From the NCBI RefSeq assembly GCF_963677565.1, contig NZ_OY781982.1:868001-932000 (forward strand): a DNA stretch of 64,000 bases, written 5' to 3'. Every line of letters starts with the position of its first letter. Within the stretch, counting starts at the first letter, position 1. Below, piece by piece: positions 55,214-64,000 of this stretch. Origin of the DNA: an uncultured Draconibacterium sp. GTDB lineage: Bacteria; Bacteroidota; Bacteroidia; Bacteroidales; Prolixibacteraceae. The notes under the pieces were generated by a model. That model ran no database searches and was not told the origin of the DNA. It saw nothing but the letters and a program-made list of their open reading frames with translations. The translations under genes were made by a program, and so were the position numbers.

Positions 55214-56320
55214 ATGGCAAAACAAGATACCATACGAATTGGAATAACACATGGCGATATTAACGGAATTGGATACGAAGTAATACTTAAAACGCTCTCT
55301 GATCCGCGTATTCTGGAAATGTGTACCCCGGTTGTTTACGGCTCGCCAAAAGTAGCAGCATACCATCGTAAAGCGCTCGACATTAACGACGTAAGCTTCA
55401 ACCACATTCGTAATACAAAAGAACTGTTACACCGAAAAGCAAACATTATAAATTGTGTAGATGAAAATGTACGGGTTGAATTAGGAAAATCAACTCAGGA
55501 AGCCGGAATTTCATCTTTTAATGCATTAGACCGTGCAACCAGTGATCTTCAAAAAGGATATATTGATGCACTGATAACTGCCCCGATAAACAAAGACAAT
55601 ATTCAGAGTGAAGAATTCAATTTCCCGGGACATACCGAGTTTTTGGCTGAAAAATTCGACACCAAAGATTATGCAATGTTAATGGTTAGCGAAACCATGA
55701 AAATTGGTGTAGTAACCACACATATACCTCTTTCAAGAGTAGCCGAAAGCCTGACAAAAGAAAACATCCTTTCAAAAATCAGGATCATTGCAAAATCGTT
55801 GCAACAAGATTTTGCCATTACCAAACCCCGAATTGCGGTTTTCGGATTAAATCCGCATGCCGGAGATAATGGACTAATTGGTAAAGAGGATAAAGAAATC
55901 ATTCTTCCAGCAGTTATTCAGGCTAAAAAAGAAGGTATCATGGCACTCGGGCCATATCCTGCCGATGGCTTTTTCGGATCGGATGATTACCGGAAATTCG
56001 ATGCAATTTTAGCGATGTATCACGACCAGGGCTTAATTCCGTTTAAACTCGCCTCTTTCGAACGTGGCGTAAACTTTACTGCCGGATTGCCTGCTATACG
56101 TACTTCGCCGGCACATGGAACGGCCTATGCAATTGCCGGAGAAAGCAAAGCCTCGCCCGAGTCATTCCGCCAGGCATTGTACCTTGCAATCGATATTTAT
56201 AAAAACCGAAGCATTTATAAAGAAATCAGTAAAAATCCGTTGAGGAATTACGAGATTAATCCTAATCAGGTTGATGAAAGTGTAGACATTGAAGCGTCAG
56301 AAGAGGAAGAAACCTTATAA
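55214..56320 (+). CDS. pdxA: 4-hydroxythreonine-4-phosphate dehydrogenase
   Basis: Oxidises 4-phosphohydroxy-L-threonine with NAD in pyridoxal-phosphate synthesis (DXP-dependent route, with PdxJ). Supporting segments are ITHGDINGIGYEVILKTL (about 8-25), TAPINKDNIQSEEFNFPGHT (with the metal- and substrate-binding His), MYHDQGLIPFK and GLPAIRTSPAHGTAYAIAG. At 368 residues it is about 40 longer than E. coli PdxA, with the excess in an acidic C-terminal tail (SVDIEASEEEETL). It is followed by ruvA after 15 nt. Confidence 0.95.
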   Translation: MAKQDTIRIGITHGDINGIGYEVILKTLSDPRILEMCTPVVYGSPKVAAYHRKALDINDVSFNHIRNTKELLHRKANIINCVDENVRVELGKSTQEAGISSFNALDRATSDLQKGYIDALITAPINKDNIQSEEFNFPGHTEFLAEKFDTKDYAMLMVSETMKIGVVTTHIPLSRVAESLTKENILSKIRIIAKSLQQDFAITKPRIAVFGLNPHAGDNGLIGKEDKEIILPAVIQAKKEGIMALGPYPADGFFGSDDYRKFDAILAMYHDQGLIPFKLASFERGVNFTAGLPAIRTSPAHGTAYAIAGESKASPESFRQALYLAIDIYKNRSIYKEISKNPLRNYEINPNQVDESVDIEASEEEETL

Positions 56321-56335
56321 AACCACAGATTTTAC

Positions 56336-56917
56336 ATGTACGAATACATAAAAGGTAATATTGCCGAAATTAGTGCGACCAATATGGTTGTTGAAGCTGC
56401 CGGGATAGGTTACTTTATCCATATTTCATTAAACTCATACAGTATTCTGAATGGTAAAAAAGACGTTAAAGTTTTTTTACATCAAATGGTGCGGGAAGAT
56501 GCACATACATTATATGGTTTTGCTACCACCAGCGAAAGGGAATTATTCCGCAGTTTGATATCGGTAAACGGTGTTGGAGCCAGCACGGCAATTATGATGC
56601 TTTCCTCCTTAAATCCGGATGAATTAAAAGCAGCAGTTACCACTGAGAATGTAAACGTATTAAAAGCTGTAAAAGGCATTGGTGCAAAAACTGCACAACG
56701 CATCATTATCGACTTGAAAGATAAACTTGGAAAAATGCCGGAATCGGGTCAAATTTTATCCGTTGCAGACAATACTATCAAGAATGAATCGTTATCTGCA
56801 TTAGTCATGCTTGGCTTTGTAAAGAAAGATGCTGACAAGATAGTATCGAAGATACTTCAGGAGCAACCTGAAGCAACAGTGGAAAGCGTGATAAAACAAG
56901 CATTAAAAAGGTTGTAA
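56336..56917 (+). CDS. ruvA: Holliday junction branch migration protein RuvA
   Basis: Tetrameric DNA-binding subunit that targets the RuvB motor to Holliday junctions. The 193-residue protein has the OB-fold domain I (YEYIKGNIAEISATNMVVE), two helix-hairpin-helix motifs in domain II (LISVNGVGASTAIMMLSSL and VKGIGAKTAQRIIIDLKDKL) and the flexible domain III that contacts RuvB (SALVMLGFVKKDADKIVSKI). It sits 15 nt after pdxA and 83 nt before sprA, a ruvA-sprA order found across Bacteroidota. Confidence 0.97.
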   Translation: MYEYIKGNIAEISATNMVVEAAGIGYFIHISLNSYSILNGKKDVKVFLHQMVREDAHTLYGFATTSERELFRSLISVNGVGASTAIMMLSSLNPDELKAAVTTENVNVLKAVKGIGAKTAQRIIIDLKDKLGKMPESGQILSVADNTIKNESLSALVMLGFVKKDADKIVSKILQEQPEATVESVIKQALKRL

Positions 56918-57000
56918 GAAGTACCCTTTCTGAAAAAACAAAAACAATGATTAACAACTGCTTTTTCAGGAAAGCCTTTTGAAGAAGTAATTTTAATGAA

Positions 57001-60000
57001 ATGACACTAAGCCGAAGTTTACCAAATATATTCTTCATTCTATTTGTATTATGTGCCCTTGCCAATCCTTTTTCAGGAGAGGCACAGGAACTGCCGGACA
57101 TGGATACAACCGGTACGTTACCCTACCCTTTTAAAGACCAACCTGCATTTGGATATACCAACCAGGATTCGTCTAAATTATACCTGAACAAACCAAGCAA
57201 CATTAAGTACGAAATTGAGTACGACCCGGTTTTAGGGCAGTATGTTTTTTACGAGAAAGTCGGATCCTTAAATTATCGTTTGCCACAAAGTATGTCGCTC
57301 GACGATTACATGGAATATGATTTCGATAAATCCATCCGCGATTACTGGCGAGCGAGAACCCAGCAGGAATCGATTGATGCAAGAGGAGGTTTGCTTCCTA
57401 AATTAACCATCGGCAGCGAAGCTTTTAACCGAATATTTGGAGGAAATACTATCAATATTCAACCACAGGGTTATGTTGAAGTGAGCTTCGGATACCAGGT
57501 AAACAAAACAGATAATCCGGCAATACCCGAACGTTTAAGAAAAGTACCCACTTTCGATTTCGATGAAAAAATTCAGATGAATGTAACCGGCCAAATCGGT
57601 ACAAAAATGAATATGCGGGTAAACTACAATACCGAGGCAACTTTTGATTACGAAAACAAAATGAACCTCGAATATACCGGCGATGAAGATGAAATTTTGA
57701 AACGTATTGAGGCTGGTAATGTTTCGCTGCCATTAAATGGTTCGCTAATTACCGGAGCATCAAACCTGTTTGGAGTAAAAGCCGAAATGCAGTTTGGGAA
57801 ACTAACGCTAACCACGCTTTTCTCGCAACACCGCGGCGAATCGAAAACTGTTGAAACTGAAGGAGGTGCTCAGGTGGCCACATTCGATATTTCGGCAGCA
57901 AATTACGATGCAAACCGTCACTTTTTCCTCGCGCAATATTTCCGCGATCACTACAACGAGTGGTTACAAAGCACTGCCATACCGCGCTCGCCTATTACCA
58001 TTAACAAGGTTGAGATATGGGTAACAAATAAATCGAATGATTTTGACAATTCAAGAAACATATTGGCTTTTCAGGATCTGGCAGAACATGATCCTCACAT
58101 TTACAACAATATTCCTGAATTCCAGGCAACACCGGGGCTTCCTTATCCACAAAGTGTATTTCCTAATAATAATGCCAATGGTTTATATAGTGAAATGAGT
58201 TCTACCTACAGCGATGTTCGGCAGGTAGAAAATATAACCAGTGTGATGTCTGAGTTTGGTCAGGATTTTGCCGGTGGAACCGATTTTGAAAAAATTGAGC
58301 AGGCACGTAAATTGAACGACTCGGAGTATACCATAAACAAACAACTGGGGTATATCTCGTTAAACAGTTCACTAAATACCGACGAAGTTCTGGCTGTGGC
58401 TTTTAACTTTACATACAACGGGCAAACCTTTCAGGTGGGTGAATTTTCGACCGACGGTATTGATGCACCAAAAACACTTTTTATGAAGTTGTTGAAAGGC
58501 ACCAACTTGTCGCCTGGAAAACCAACCTGGAACCTGATGATGAAAAACATTTACAACCTGAATGCTTATCAACTTACAAGCGAAGATTTTGAGCTGAATG
58601 TTGTTTATCAGAACGATTCAACCGGAACCTATATCAACTACCTTCCCGACTCGCGTATTGAAGGTCATATTCTGCTTGAAGTAATGCGTTTAGATATGCT
58701 TAACTCACAGCTCGACCCTTCAAAAGATGGTGTGTTCGACTACGTTGAAGGCATTACAGTAAACTCGAATAACGGTCGTATTATTTTTCCGGTAGTAGAA
58801 CCTTTTGGCAGCCATTTGGCCGATTCATTACAAGATCAATCTTACATCGACAAATATTCGTTTCAAACCTTATACGACTCAACCCAGGTAAAAGCCGAGC
58901 AAGATGCTGAACACAATAAATTCAGGCTAACGGGAAGTTATAAAGGATCTTCGAGTTCCGACATTGCTCTGGGTACCCTGAACCTCACACAGGGCTCGGT
59001 AACTGTAACAGCCGGAGGACAAGTACTTACCGAGAATGTAGATTATACCGTTGACTACACACTGGGTAGGGTAAAAATAATTAACCAGGCCTTACTCGAA
59101 GCCGGTACTCCAATTAAAGTCTCTACAGAAAGTGAAGACCTGTTTACCATGCAGCGAAAAACATTAATGGGAACACATGCCAACTATGCTTTTTCCGATA
59201 ATTTTAACATTGGAGCAACCATGCTTTGGATGAATGAACGTCCGTTAACTGAAAAAGTAGATTATGGTCAGGATCCGATTTCGAACTTAATGTACGGGTT
59301 GGATGCCCGTTACAATACAGAAGCACCATTTATTACCAAAGCGCTTGATGCATTGCCCTTTTACAGCACCAACGCAGCCTCGGCAATAGATGTGGAAGCT
59401 GAATTTGCACAACTGGTACCCGGAAGTTCAAAATCGATAAACGGTGCCGTTTATGTTGATGACTTTGAATCGACAAAAACAGCCATCGATATGCGTACCC
59501 GTTCAGCCTGGATGCTGGCCAGTACGCCGCAGTATCAAGATAATTTGTTCCCTGAAGCTCAACTTAGTAATTCGTTGGATTATGGTATAAACCGTGCAAA
59601 GCTAGCATGGTACAACATCGATCCACTATTTTTGAGAAACAATTCACTTACACCCGACCACATTAAAAATGACAGAGACATGCAGTCAAATCATTTAGTC
59701 CGCGAAGTGTTTGAGCAGGAAATATTCCCCGAAAGAGAATTTACTACCGGCGAGCCAACAAATATTGCAGTACTCGATCTGGCTTTCTATCCAACAGAAC
59801 GAGGCCCTTACAACTACGATGCCGGTAACTCAAGCTATTCAGCTGGTGTAAATACTGATGGTACTTTACGCGATCCTGAATCGCGCTGGGGAGGTATAAT
59901 GCGTGAAATTCAAACCAGCGACTTTGAAAATGCCAACATCGAATACATCGAATTCTGGATGATGGATCCATTCGTTAACGATACAATGGGCGAACACCAT

Positions 60001-63000
60001 GGTGGTGATCTCTATTTCAACCTTGGAGAAATTTCGGAAGATGTACTAAAAGATTCAAGAAAGTCTTTTGAGAACGGATTACCCACAACCGACGAACTTA
60101 CCAATGTTGACACTACTATTTGGGGCCGGGTATCTACACAACAATCTTTGGTAAATGCTTTCGATAATACAATCAATTCGCGTCAATATCAGGATATTGG
60201 TTTTGACGGGATAAACGACGAAGATGAACGCTCGCATTTCCAAATTTATCTGGATGAATTACGACTAAAAGTTAACGATGATGTGTACCAACAAGCTTTG
60301 GAAGATCCGTCGTCTGATAACTTCCATTACTACCGTGGCTCGGATTACGATCAGGAGGAACTGGGCATTCTGGAGCGTTACAAAAAATACAACGGTCCTG
60401 ATGGCAACTCTCCAACTTCTGAAATGTCGCCGGAGAGTTATCCAACATCTGCAACAACAATACCTGATATTGAGGATATAAACGACGACAATACACTAAA
60501 TGAATACGAACGCTATTTCCAATACCGGGTAAGCCTTCGCAAAGAGGACATGGAACTGGGAAATAACTTTATATCAGATGTTAGACGTGCACGCGTAGAA
60601 CTTAAAAATGGTGAAATTGGCGAAGTTGACTGGTACCAGTTTAAAATACCGGTTAATACACCGGAGGCAGTTATTGGTAACATTAACGACTTTAATTCAA
60701 TTCGCTTCATGCGTATGTTTATGCATGGATTTGCCGACCCAACGGTTCTGCGTTTTGCTACGCTCGACCTTGTTCGTGCCGACTGGCGTCGTTATACCGG
60801 CGATATTCTGGAAGACGGCGGTATTCCATCTGTCGATGCCGAATTCGATATATCAGCTGTAAGTATTGAAGAAAACTCAAGCCGCGAACCGGTTAACTAC
60901 ATTTTACCACCAGAAGTATCGAGGGTAATCGACCCTGCAAATCCGCAGTTGCGACAACTGAATGAGCAGTCGATTGAAATGAAGGTAACTGATTTGGAAC
61001 AAGGCGACGCACGTGCAGCATACAAATCATTGTACATGGATTTCAGAAGGTATAAAACCCTGAAAATGGAAGTCCATGCCGAAGAAATTGAAGAATTCCC
61101 GCTTGAAGATGACGAGCTGTATTTCTTCATCCGTTTAGGATCGGATTACAATTACAACTACTACGAATACGAAGTTCCGCTTAGCCTTACTCCTCCGGGA
61201 AACTACAATGGCGACATTGAAAGTGACCGCTACATCGTTTGGCCCGATGCTAACCGGCTTAACATACCACTTGAACTGTTCACCGATCTAAAACTTGAGC
61301 GAAACGATGCCTTGCGTATGGAAGGCTCAAACTTATCAATGCAGGATATTTATGAAGGTTCGCACGATGGATGGAACAATGGCAAAAATCGTGTAAAAGT
61401 GAAAGGTAGCCCTAACCTGGGTAATGTGGAAGTGATGATGATGGGTGTTCGCAACAAAAGAGGTCAGGTGAATACCGGACCAAAATCGGTTATTGTTTGG
61501 GCCAATGAACTGCGCTTAACTGATTTTGACGAAGATGGTGGCTGGGCAGCCAATGCACGTGTTTCAACACGTTTAGCCGATTTGGGTAGCGTAGTAGTTG
61601 CCGGACGTAAACGAACTGCCGGTTTTGGTAGTATCGACGAAAACATCAACAGCCGTGCAATGGATGATTTGAATGAGATTGATGTATCGGCTTCGATTGA
61701 TTGGGGACGTTTCTTCCCTGAAAAAGCAGGTGTTCGGATTCCAATGTACTATGGTTATTCAAACAGTACGGCAACGCCTAAATACGATCCGGTAAATCCT
61801 GATATCGAATTAAAAGAGTCGTTAGCACATGCAAGAACAAATAGTGAAAAAGATTCGATAAAAAACATGTCGCAAGATGTAATTGAGCGCAAAAGTATAA
61901 ACTTCACAAATGTTAAAGTTGAACCACAGCGCCAGAAAGAAAAAACACATCTTTGGGACCCCGAGAACTTTGCTGTTACCTATTCATACAACGAAACATC
62001 AAAACGAAATATAACAACTGAATATGATGTGAATAAGGCACATCGTTTTATGTTCTCATACAATTACAGTAACCGACCAAAACTGATTCAACCGTTTAGT
62101 AATGTTCAGTTTCTGCAGAAAGGCCCTCTAAAATTAATAGGTGATTTCAATTTTTACCCATTACCAACACAGATTTCATACCGCACTGATTTATTCCGTA
62201 AATATCACGAGAAACAATCGAGAAATATTACAAATCCGAATCTGATTTTACCGGCTACTTATGATAAGGATTTCCTATGGAACCGATACCTGGATATTCG
62301 CTACGATGTTACACGTTCATTGAAATTTGATTTCTCATCAAGGGGAACCTCGCGCATTGACGAACCCGAGGGCCGGATCAATAAAAATGATGATGATTAC
62401 GAATGGAAGCGTGATTCGATTTTAACAAACTTATGGAATTTAGGACGCCCCACTGTATATAACCATAGTTTCAATGCCACTTATCAGGTACCAATACGAA
62501 ACATAAGGGCTCTGAACTTCATGAGTGGTTCTATTCGTTATTCAGGAAGATATGAATGGGCTGCAGGTTCGTTAACTAATGAAGACATAAATATTGGAAA
62601 TGTTATTACTAACTCGCGCAACTTAACGCTACAGGGTAACGCTAATTTCCAAACCCTGTTCAATAAAGTACCTTATTTTAAAGAAGTTAACGACAAATTC
62701 CGACGAACCGGCCGGGGACGAGGCAGCCTGAACCAAAGAAGCTCAGGAAGAAATACAAACCGACAACCGGAACCACTACAGCGAAAGCAGGAAGAAACGT
62801 TTACCAGCAGTATGCGTTTAGCTGCCGATCAGGGACAGAAAATTGCCCACAAACTAAATACGAAAAAAGTTAGAGTACTTGTAACCGATGTTGATGGCAA
62901 GACAGTTCCGGGCAAAACAAACATTATTGATGCCAATACAATTGAATTTATACCAACAACAGATGTGCAACAGGCAATGCTTACTGTTAGCGGAAAACGC

Positions 63001-64000
63001 GGCGACCAGTCATTCTTTAAAGACATGCTGGATTTGACAACACGAATGGTTATCGGTGTACGTACATTCTCTGCAACGTACAGCAAGAATGGTGGTACCG
63101 TTCTTCCTGGATTTTTACCTGAGCCAACAATATTTGGAGCAACTAAATTTAGTGGCGATCCAAATTGGGGAACTCCTGCACTTGATCCAAAACTGGCTCC
63201 GGGACTTCCGTTTATGTTCGGATGGCAAGATCGCGACTTTGCTGTAAAAGCTTCACAAAACGGGTGGCTGACAATTGATTCCACACTAAATCAGCCATAC
63301 CAGATGTCTGAAAATGAACGGATAAATTTCAGAACCTTATGGGAACCGCTACCTGATTTGCGTATCGATTTTACAGCCAACAGATCCATCTCAAAAAACA
63401 TTACAGAATTCTATAATTACGATAATAATACTGGCAGTTTTGTTGCAAACAGTTATTCTGAAAGTGGGAACTTCAGTATGTCGACACTTACTTTAGGTAC
63501 AGCTTTTTTCAAAATTGGAAAAGAAGAAGTTACCAGTTCTGATGCTTTTGAGAACATGAAAGATTACCGTCGGGTTATTGCTCACCGTCTGGCTGCCCAG
63601 CGTGGAACCAGCGCCGGTTATAATCCAAACGATCCACATTCAAATTATCCGGGCTACCCCGATGGTTACGGCCCAAACTCAGTAGAAGTTCTTGTTCCGG
63701 CTTTCCTTGCTGCATATCAGAATAAAGATCCGGAAAAAGTTTCGCTCAGCATGTTCCCTTCATTGAAATATATCCGTCCGAACTGGAGTATTCGTTACGA
63801 AGGAATGGTATCCCGTGTTCCCGGACTGAATAAAGTAATGCGTTCGTTGAATTTCCAGCATACATACCGATCAACATATAATGTTGGTTCTTATGCTACC
63901 AACCTGAATTTTATTGACGCAGGAGATGGTTACACCATGGTTCGCGACCTGGCTGACAACTTTGTTCCGGCTTACGATTTTAATACCGTTAGTATAGTTG
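57001..64000 (+). CDS. sprA: SprA/Sov, type IX secretion translocon (3' end outside window)
   Basis: The very large outer-membrane beta-barrel that forms the type IX secretion channel and supports gliding in Bacteroidota. The frame is open without a break from ATG 57001 to the window end (about 2333 residues of a family near 2400). The signal peptide NIFFILFVLCALANPFSGEA ends at about residue 29. Typical segments include MNVTGQIGTKMNMRVNYNTE, GNVSLPLNGSLITGASNLFG, LDFESTKTAIDMRTRSAWML-like text (near 59460-59520, here VDDFESTKTAIDMRTRSAWM) and the repeated barrel strands of the C-terminal third. PdxA-RuvA-SprA co-orientation supports the call. Other T9SS genes must be elsewhere. Confidence 0.96.
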   Translation, partial: MTLSRSLPNIFFILFVLCALANPFSGEAQELPDMDTTGTLPYPFKDQPAFGYTNQDSSKLYLNKPSNIKYEIEYDPVLGQYVFYEKVGSLNYRLPQSMSLDDYMEYDFDKSIRDYWRARTQQESIDARGGLLPKLTIGSEAFNRIFGGNTINIQPQGYVEVSFGYQVNKTDNPAIPERLRKVPTFDFDEKIQMNVTGQIGTKMNMRVNYNTEATFDYENKMNLEYTGDEDEILKRIEAGNVSLPLNGSLITGASNLFGVKAEMQFGKLTLTTLFSQHRGESKTVETEGGAQVATFDISAANYDANRHFFLAQYFRDHYNEWLQSTAIPRSPITINKVEIWVTNKSNDFDNSRNILAFQDLAEHDPHIYNNIPEFQATPGLPYPQSVFPNNNANGLYSEMSSTYSDVRQVENITSVMSEFGQDFAGGTDFEKIEQARKLNDSEYTINKQLGYISLNSSLNTDEVLAVAFNFTYNGQTFQVGEFSTDGIDAPKTLFMKLLKGTNLSPGKPTWNLMMKNIYNLNAYQLTSEDFELNVVYQNDSTGTYINYLPDSRIEGHILLEVMRLDMLNSQLDPSKDGVFDYVEGITVNSNNGRIIFPVVEPFGSHLADSLQDQSYIDKYSFQTLYDSTQVKAEQDAEHNKFRLTGSYKGSSSSDIALGTLNLTQGSVTVTAGGQVLTENVDYTVDYTLGRVKIINQALLEAGTPIKVSTESEDLFTMQRKTLMGTHANYAFSDNFNIGATMLWMNERPLTEKVDYGQDPISNLMYGLDARYNTEAPFITKALDALPFYSTNAASAIDVEAEFAQLVPGSSKSINGAVYVDDFESTKTAIDMRTRSAWMLASTPQYQDNLFPEAQLSNSLDYGINRAKLAWYNIDPLFLRNNSLTPDHIKNDRDMQSNHLVREVFEQEIFPEREFTTGEPTNIAVLDLAFYPTERGPYNYDAGNSSYSAGVNTDGTLRDPESRWGGIMREIQTSDFENANIEYIEFWMMDPFVNDTMGEHHGGDLYFNLGEISEDVLKDSRKSFENGLPTTDELTNVDTTIWGRVSTQQSLVNAFDNTINSRQYQDIGFDGINDEDERSHFQIYLDELRLKVNDDVYQQALEDPSSDNFHYYRGSDYDQEELGILERYKKYNGPDGNSPTSEMSPESYPTSATTIPDIEDINDDNTLNEYERYFQYRVSLRKEDMELGNNFISDVRRARVELKNGEIGEVDWYQFKIPVNTPEAVIGNINDFNSIRFMRMFMHGFADPTVLRFATLDLVRADWRRYTGDILEDGGIPSVDAEFDISAVSIEENSSREPVNYILPPEVSRVIDPANPQLRQLNEQSIEMKVTDLEQGDARAAYKSLYMDFRRYKTLKMEVHAEEIEEFPLEDDELYFFIRLGSDYNYNYYEYEVPLSLTPPGNYNGDIESDRYIVWPDANRLNIPLELFTDLKLERNDALRMEGSNLSMQDIYEGSHDGWNNGKNRVKVKGSPNLGNVEVMMMGVRNKRGQVNTGPKSVIVWANELRLTDFDEDGGWAANARVSTRLADLGSVVVAGRKRTAGFGSIDENINSRAMDDLNEIDVSASIDWGRFFPEKAGVRIPMYYGYSNSTATPKYDPVNPDIELKESLAHARTNSEKDSIKNMSQDVIERKSINFTNVKVEPQRQKEKTHLWDPENFAVTYSYNETSKRNITTEYDVNKAHRFMFSYNYSNRPKLIQPFSNVQFLQKGPLKLIGDFNFYPLPTQISYRTDLFRKYHEKQSRNITNPNLILPATYDKDFLWNRYLDIRYDVTRSLKFDFSSRGTSRIDEPEGRINKNDDDYEWKRDSILTNLWNLGRPTVYNHSFNATYQVPIRNIRALNFMSGSIRYSGRYEWAAGSLTNEDINIGNVITNSRNLTLQGNANFQTLFNKVPYFKEVNDKFRRTGRGRGSLNQRSSGRNTNRQPEPLQRKQEETFTSSMRLAADQGQKIAHKLNTKKVRVLVTDVDGKTVPGKTNIIDANTIEFIPTTDVQQAMLTVSGKRGDQSFFKDMLDLTTRMVIGVRTFSATYSKNGGTVLPGFLPEPTIFGATKFSGDPNWGTPALDPKLAPGLPFMFGWQDRDFAVKASQNGWLTIDSTLNQPYQMSENERINFRTLWEPLPDLRIDFTANRSISKNITEFYNYDNNTGSFVANSYSESGNFSMSTLTLGTAFFKIGKEEVTSSDAFENMKDYRRVIAHRLAAQRGTSAGYNPNDPHSNYPGYPDGYGPNSVEVLVPAFLAAYQNKDPEKVSLSMFPSLKYIRPNWSIRYEGMVSRVPGLNKVMRSLNFQHTYRSTYNVGSYATNLNFIDAGDGYTMVRDLADNFVPAYDFNTVSIV

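Noticed and set aside
57001..64000. Possible frame break in sprA
   Set aside because: The frame was checked at 60001, 62041 and 63961 and stays open with SprA-like residues, so the gene is intact within the window.
1..64000. CRISPR arrays, prophage, insertion sequences or rRNA genes
   Set aside because: No evenly spaced direct repeats, transposase or phage genes, or rRNA-like sequence were seen on either strand.

Overview
The window is a stretch of chromosome from a member of the Bacteroidota, most plausibly a free-living marine or sediment relative of the Marinilabiliales/Prolixibacteraceae (my inference). The evidence is a near-complete sprA/sov gene (type IX secretion and gliding) behind pdxA and ruvA, a SusC-type TonB receptor paired with a DUF4249 lipoprotein, many lipoproteins and outer-membrane proteins, scattered glycoside hydrolases (GH53, GH130, GH78, DUF1080), and several TAnnTTTG-type -7 elements. 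No phage, insertion sequence or CRISPR array was found.

Layout. 1-2.5 kb: an AT-rich accessory tip with an erythromycin-esterase-like gene and an orphan lipoprotein, each followed by a roughly 105-130 nt structured element whose ends resemble integron attC boxes. 2.5-7.3 kb (+): GT39-like glycosyltransferase overlapping a subclass B1 metallo-beta-lactamase, an MFS transporter and a GH53 galactanase. 7.3-13.1 kb (-): nucleoside kinase, uvrA and a lytic transglycosylase. 13.2-21.5 kb (-): a six-gene co-oriented cell-surface cluster (TonB receptor, DUF4249 lipoprotein, secreted protein with a plug-like domain, unknown protein, beta-barrel, LVIVD propeller lipoprotein) closed by a terminator. 21.7-30.4 kb (+): M14 peptidase, two small unknown genes, PEP carboxylase, serine hydrolase, VTT-domain membrane protein.

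30.4-36.4 kb (-): a tight operon with a GshF-like ATP-grasp ligase, a plant-type glutamate-cysteine ligase and a heterodimeric ABC exporter. The first exporter half carries a one-base frameshift. The operon looks able to make a gamma-glutamyl thiol and perhaps move it across the membrane. 36.6-47.2 kb: a methyltransferase with a signal peptide, DUF362 protein, GH130, acyltransferase, AraC regulator, DUF1080 protein, a lipoprotein with three His/Cys-rich repeats, and a MacB-like permease. 47.5-52.3 kb (-): GH78 rhamnosidase, then a small operon of a secreted 'EDWM' repeat protein, a PadR regulator and a PspC protein. 52.7-64 kb: tRNA-Asn, an exported nickel superoxide dismutase, leucyl aminopeptidase, and pdxA-ruvA-sprA running off the end.

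All calls come from reading the sequence without database searches. Domain positions are approximate, and family names rest on recognised motifs.
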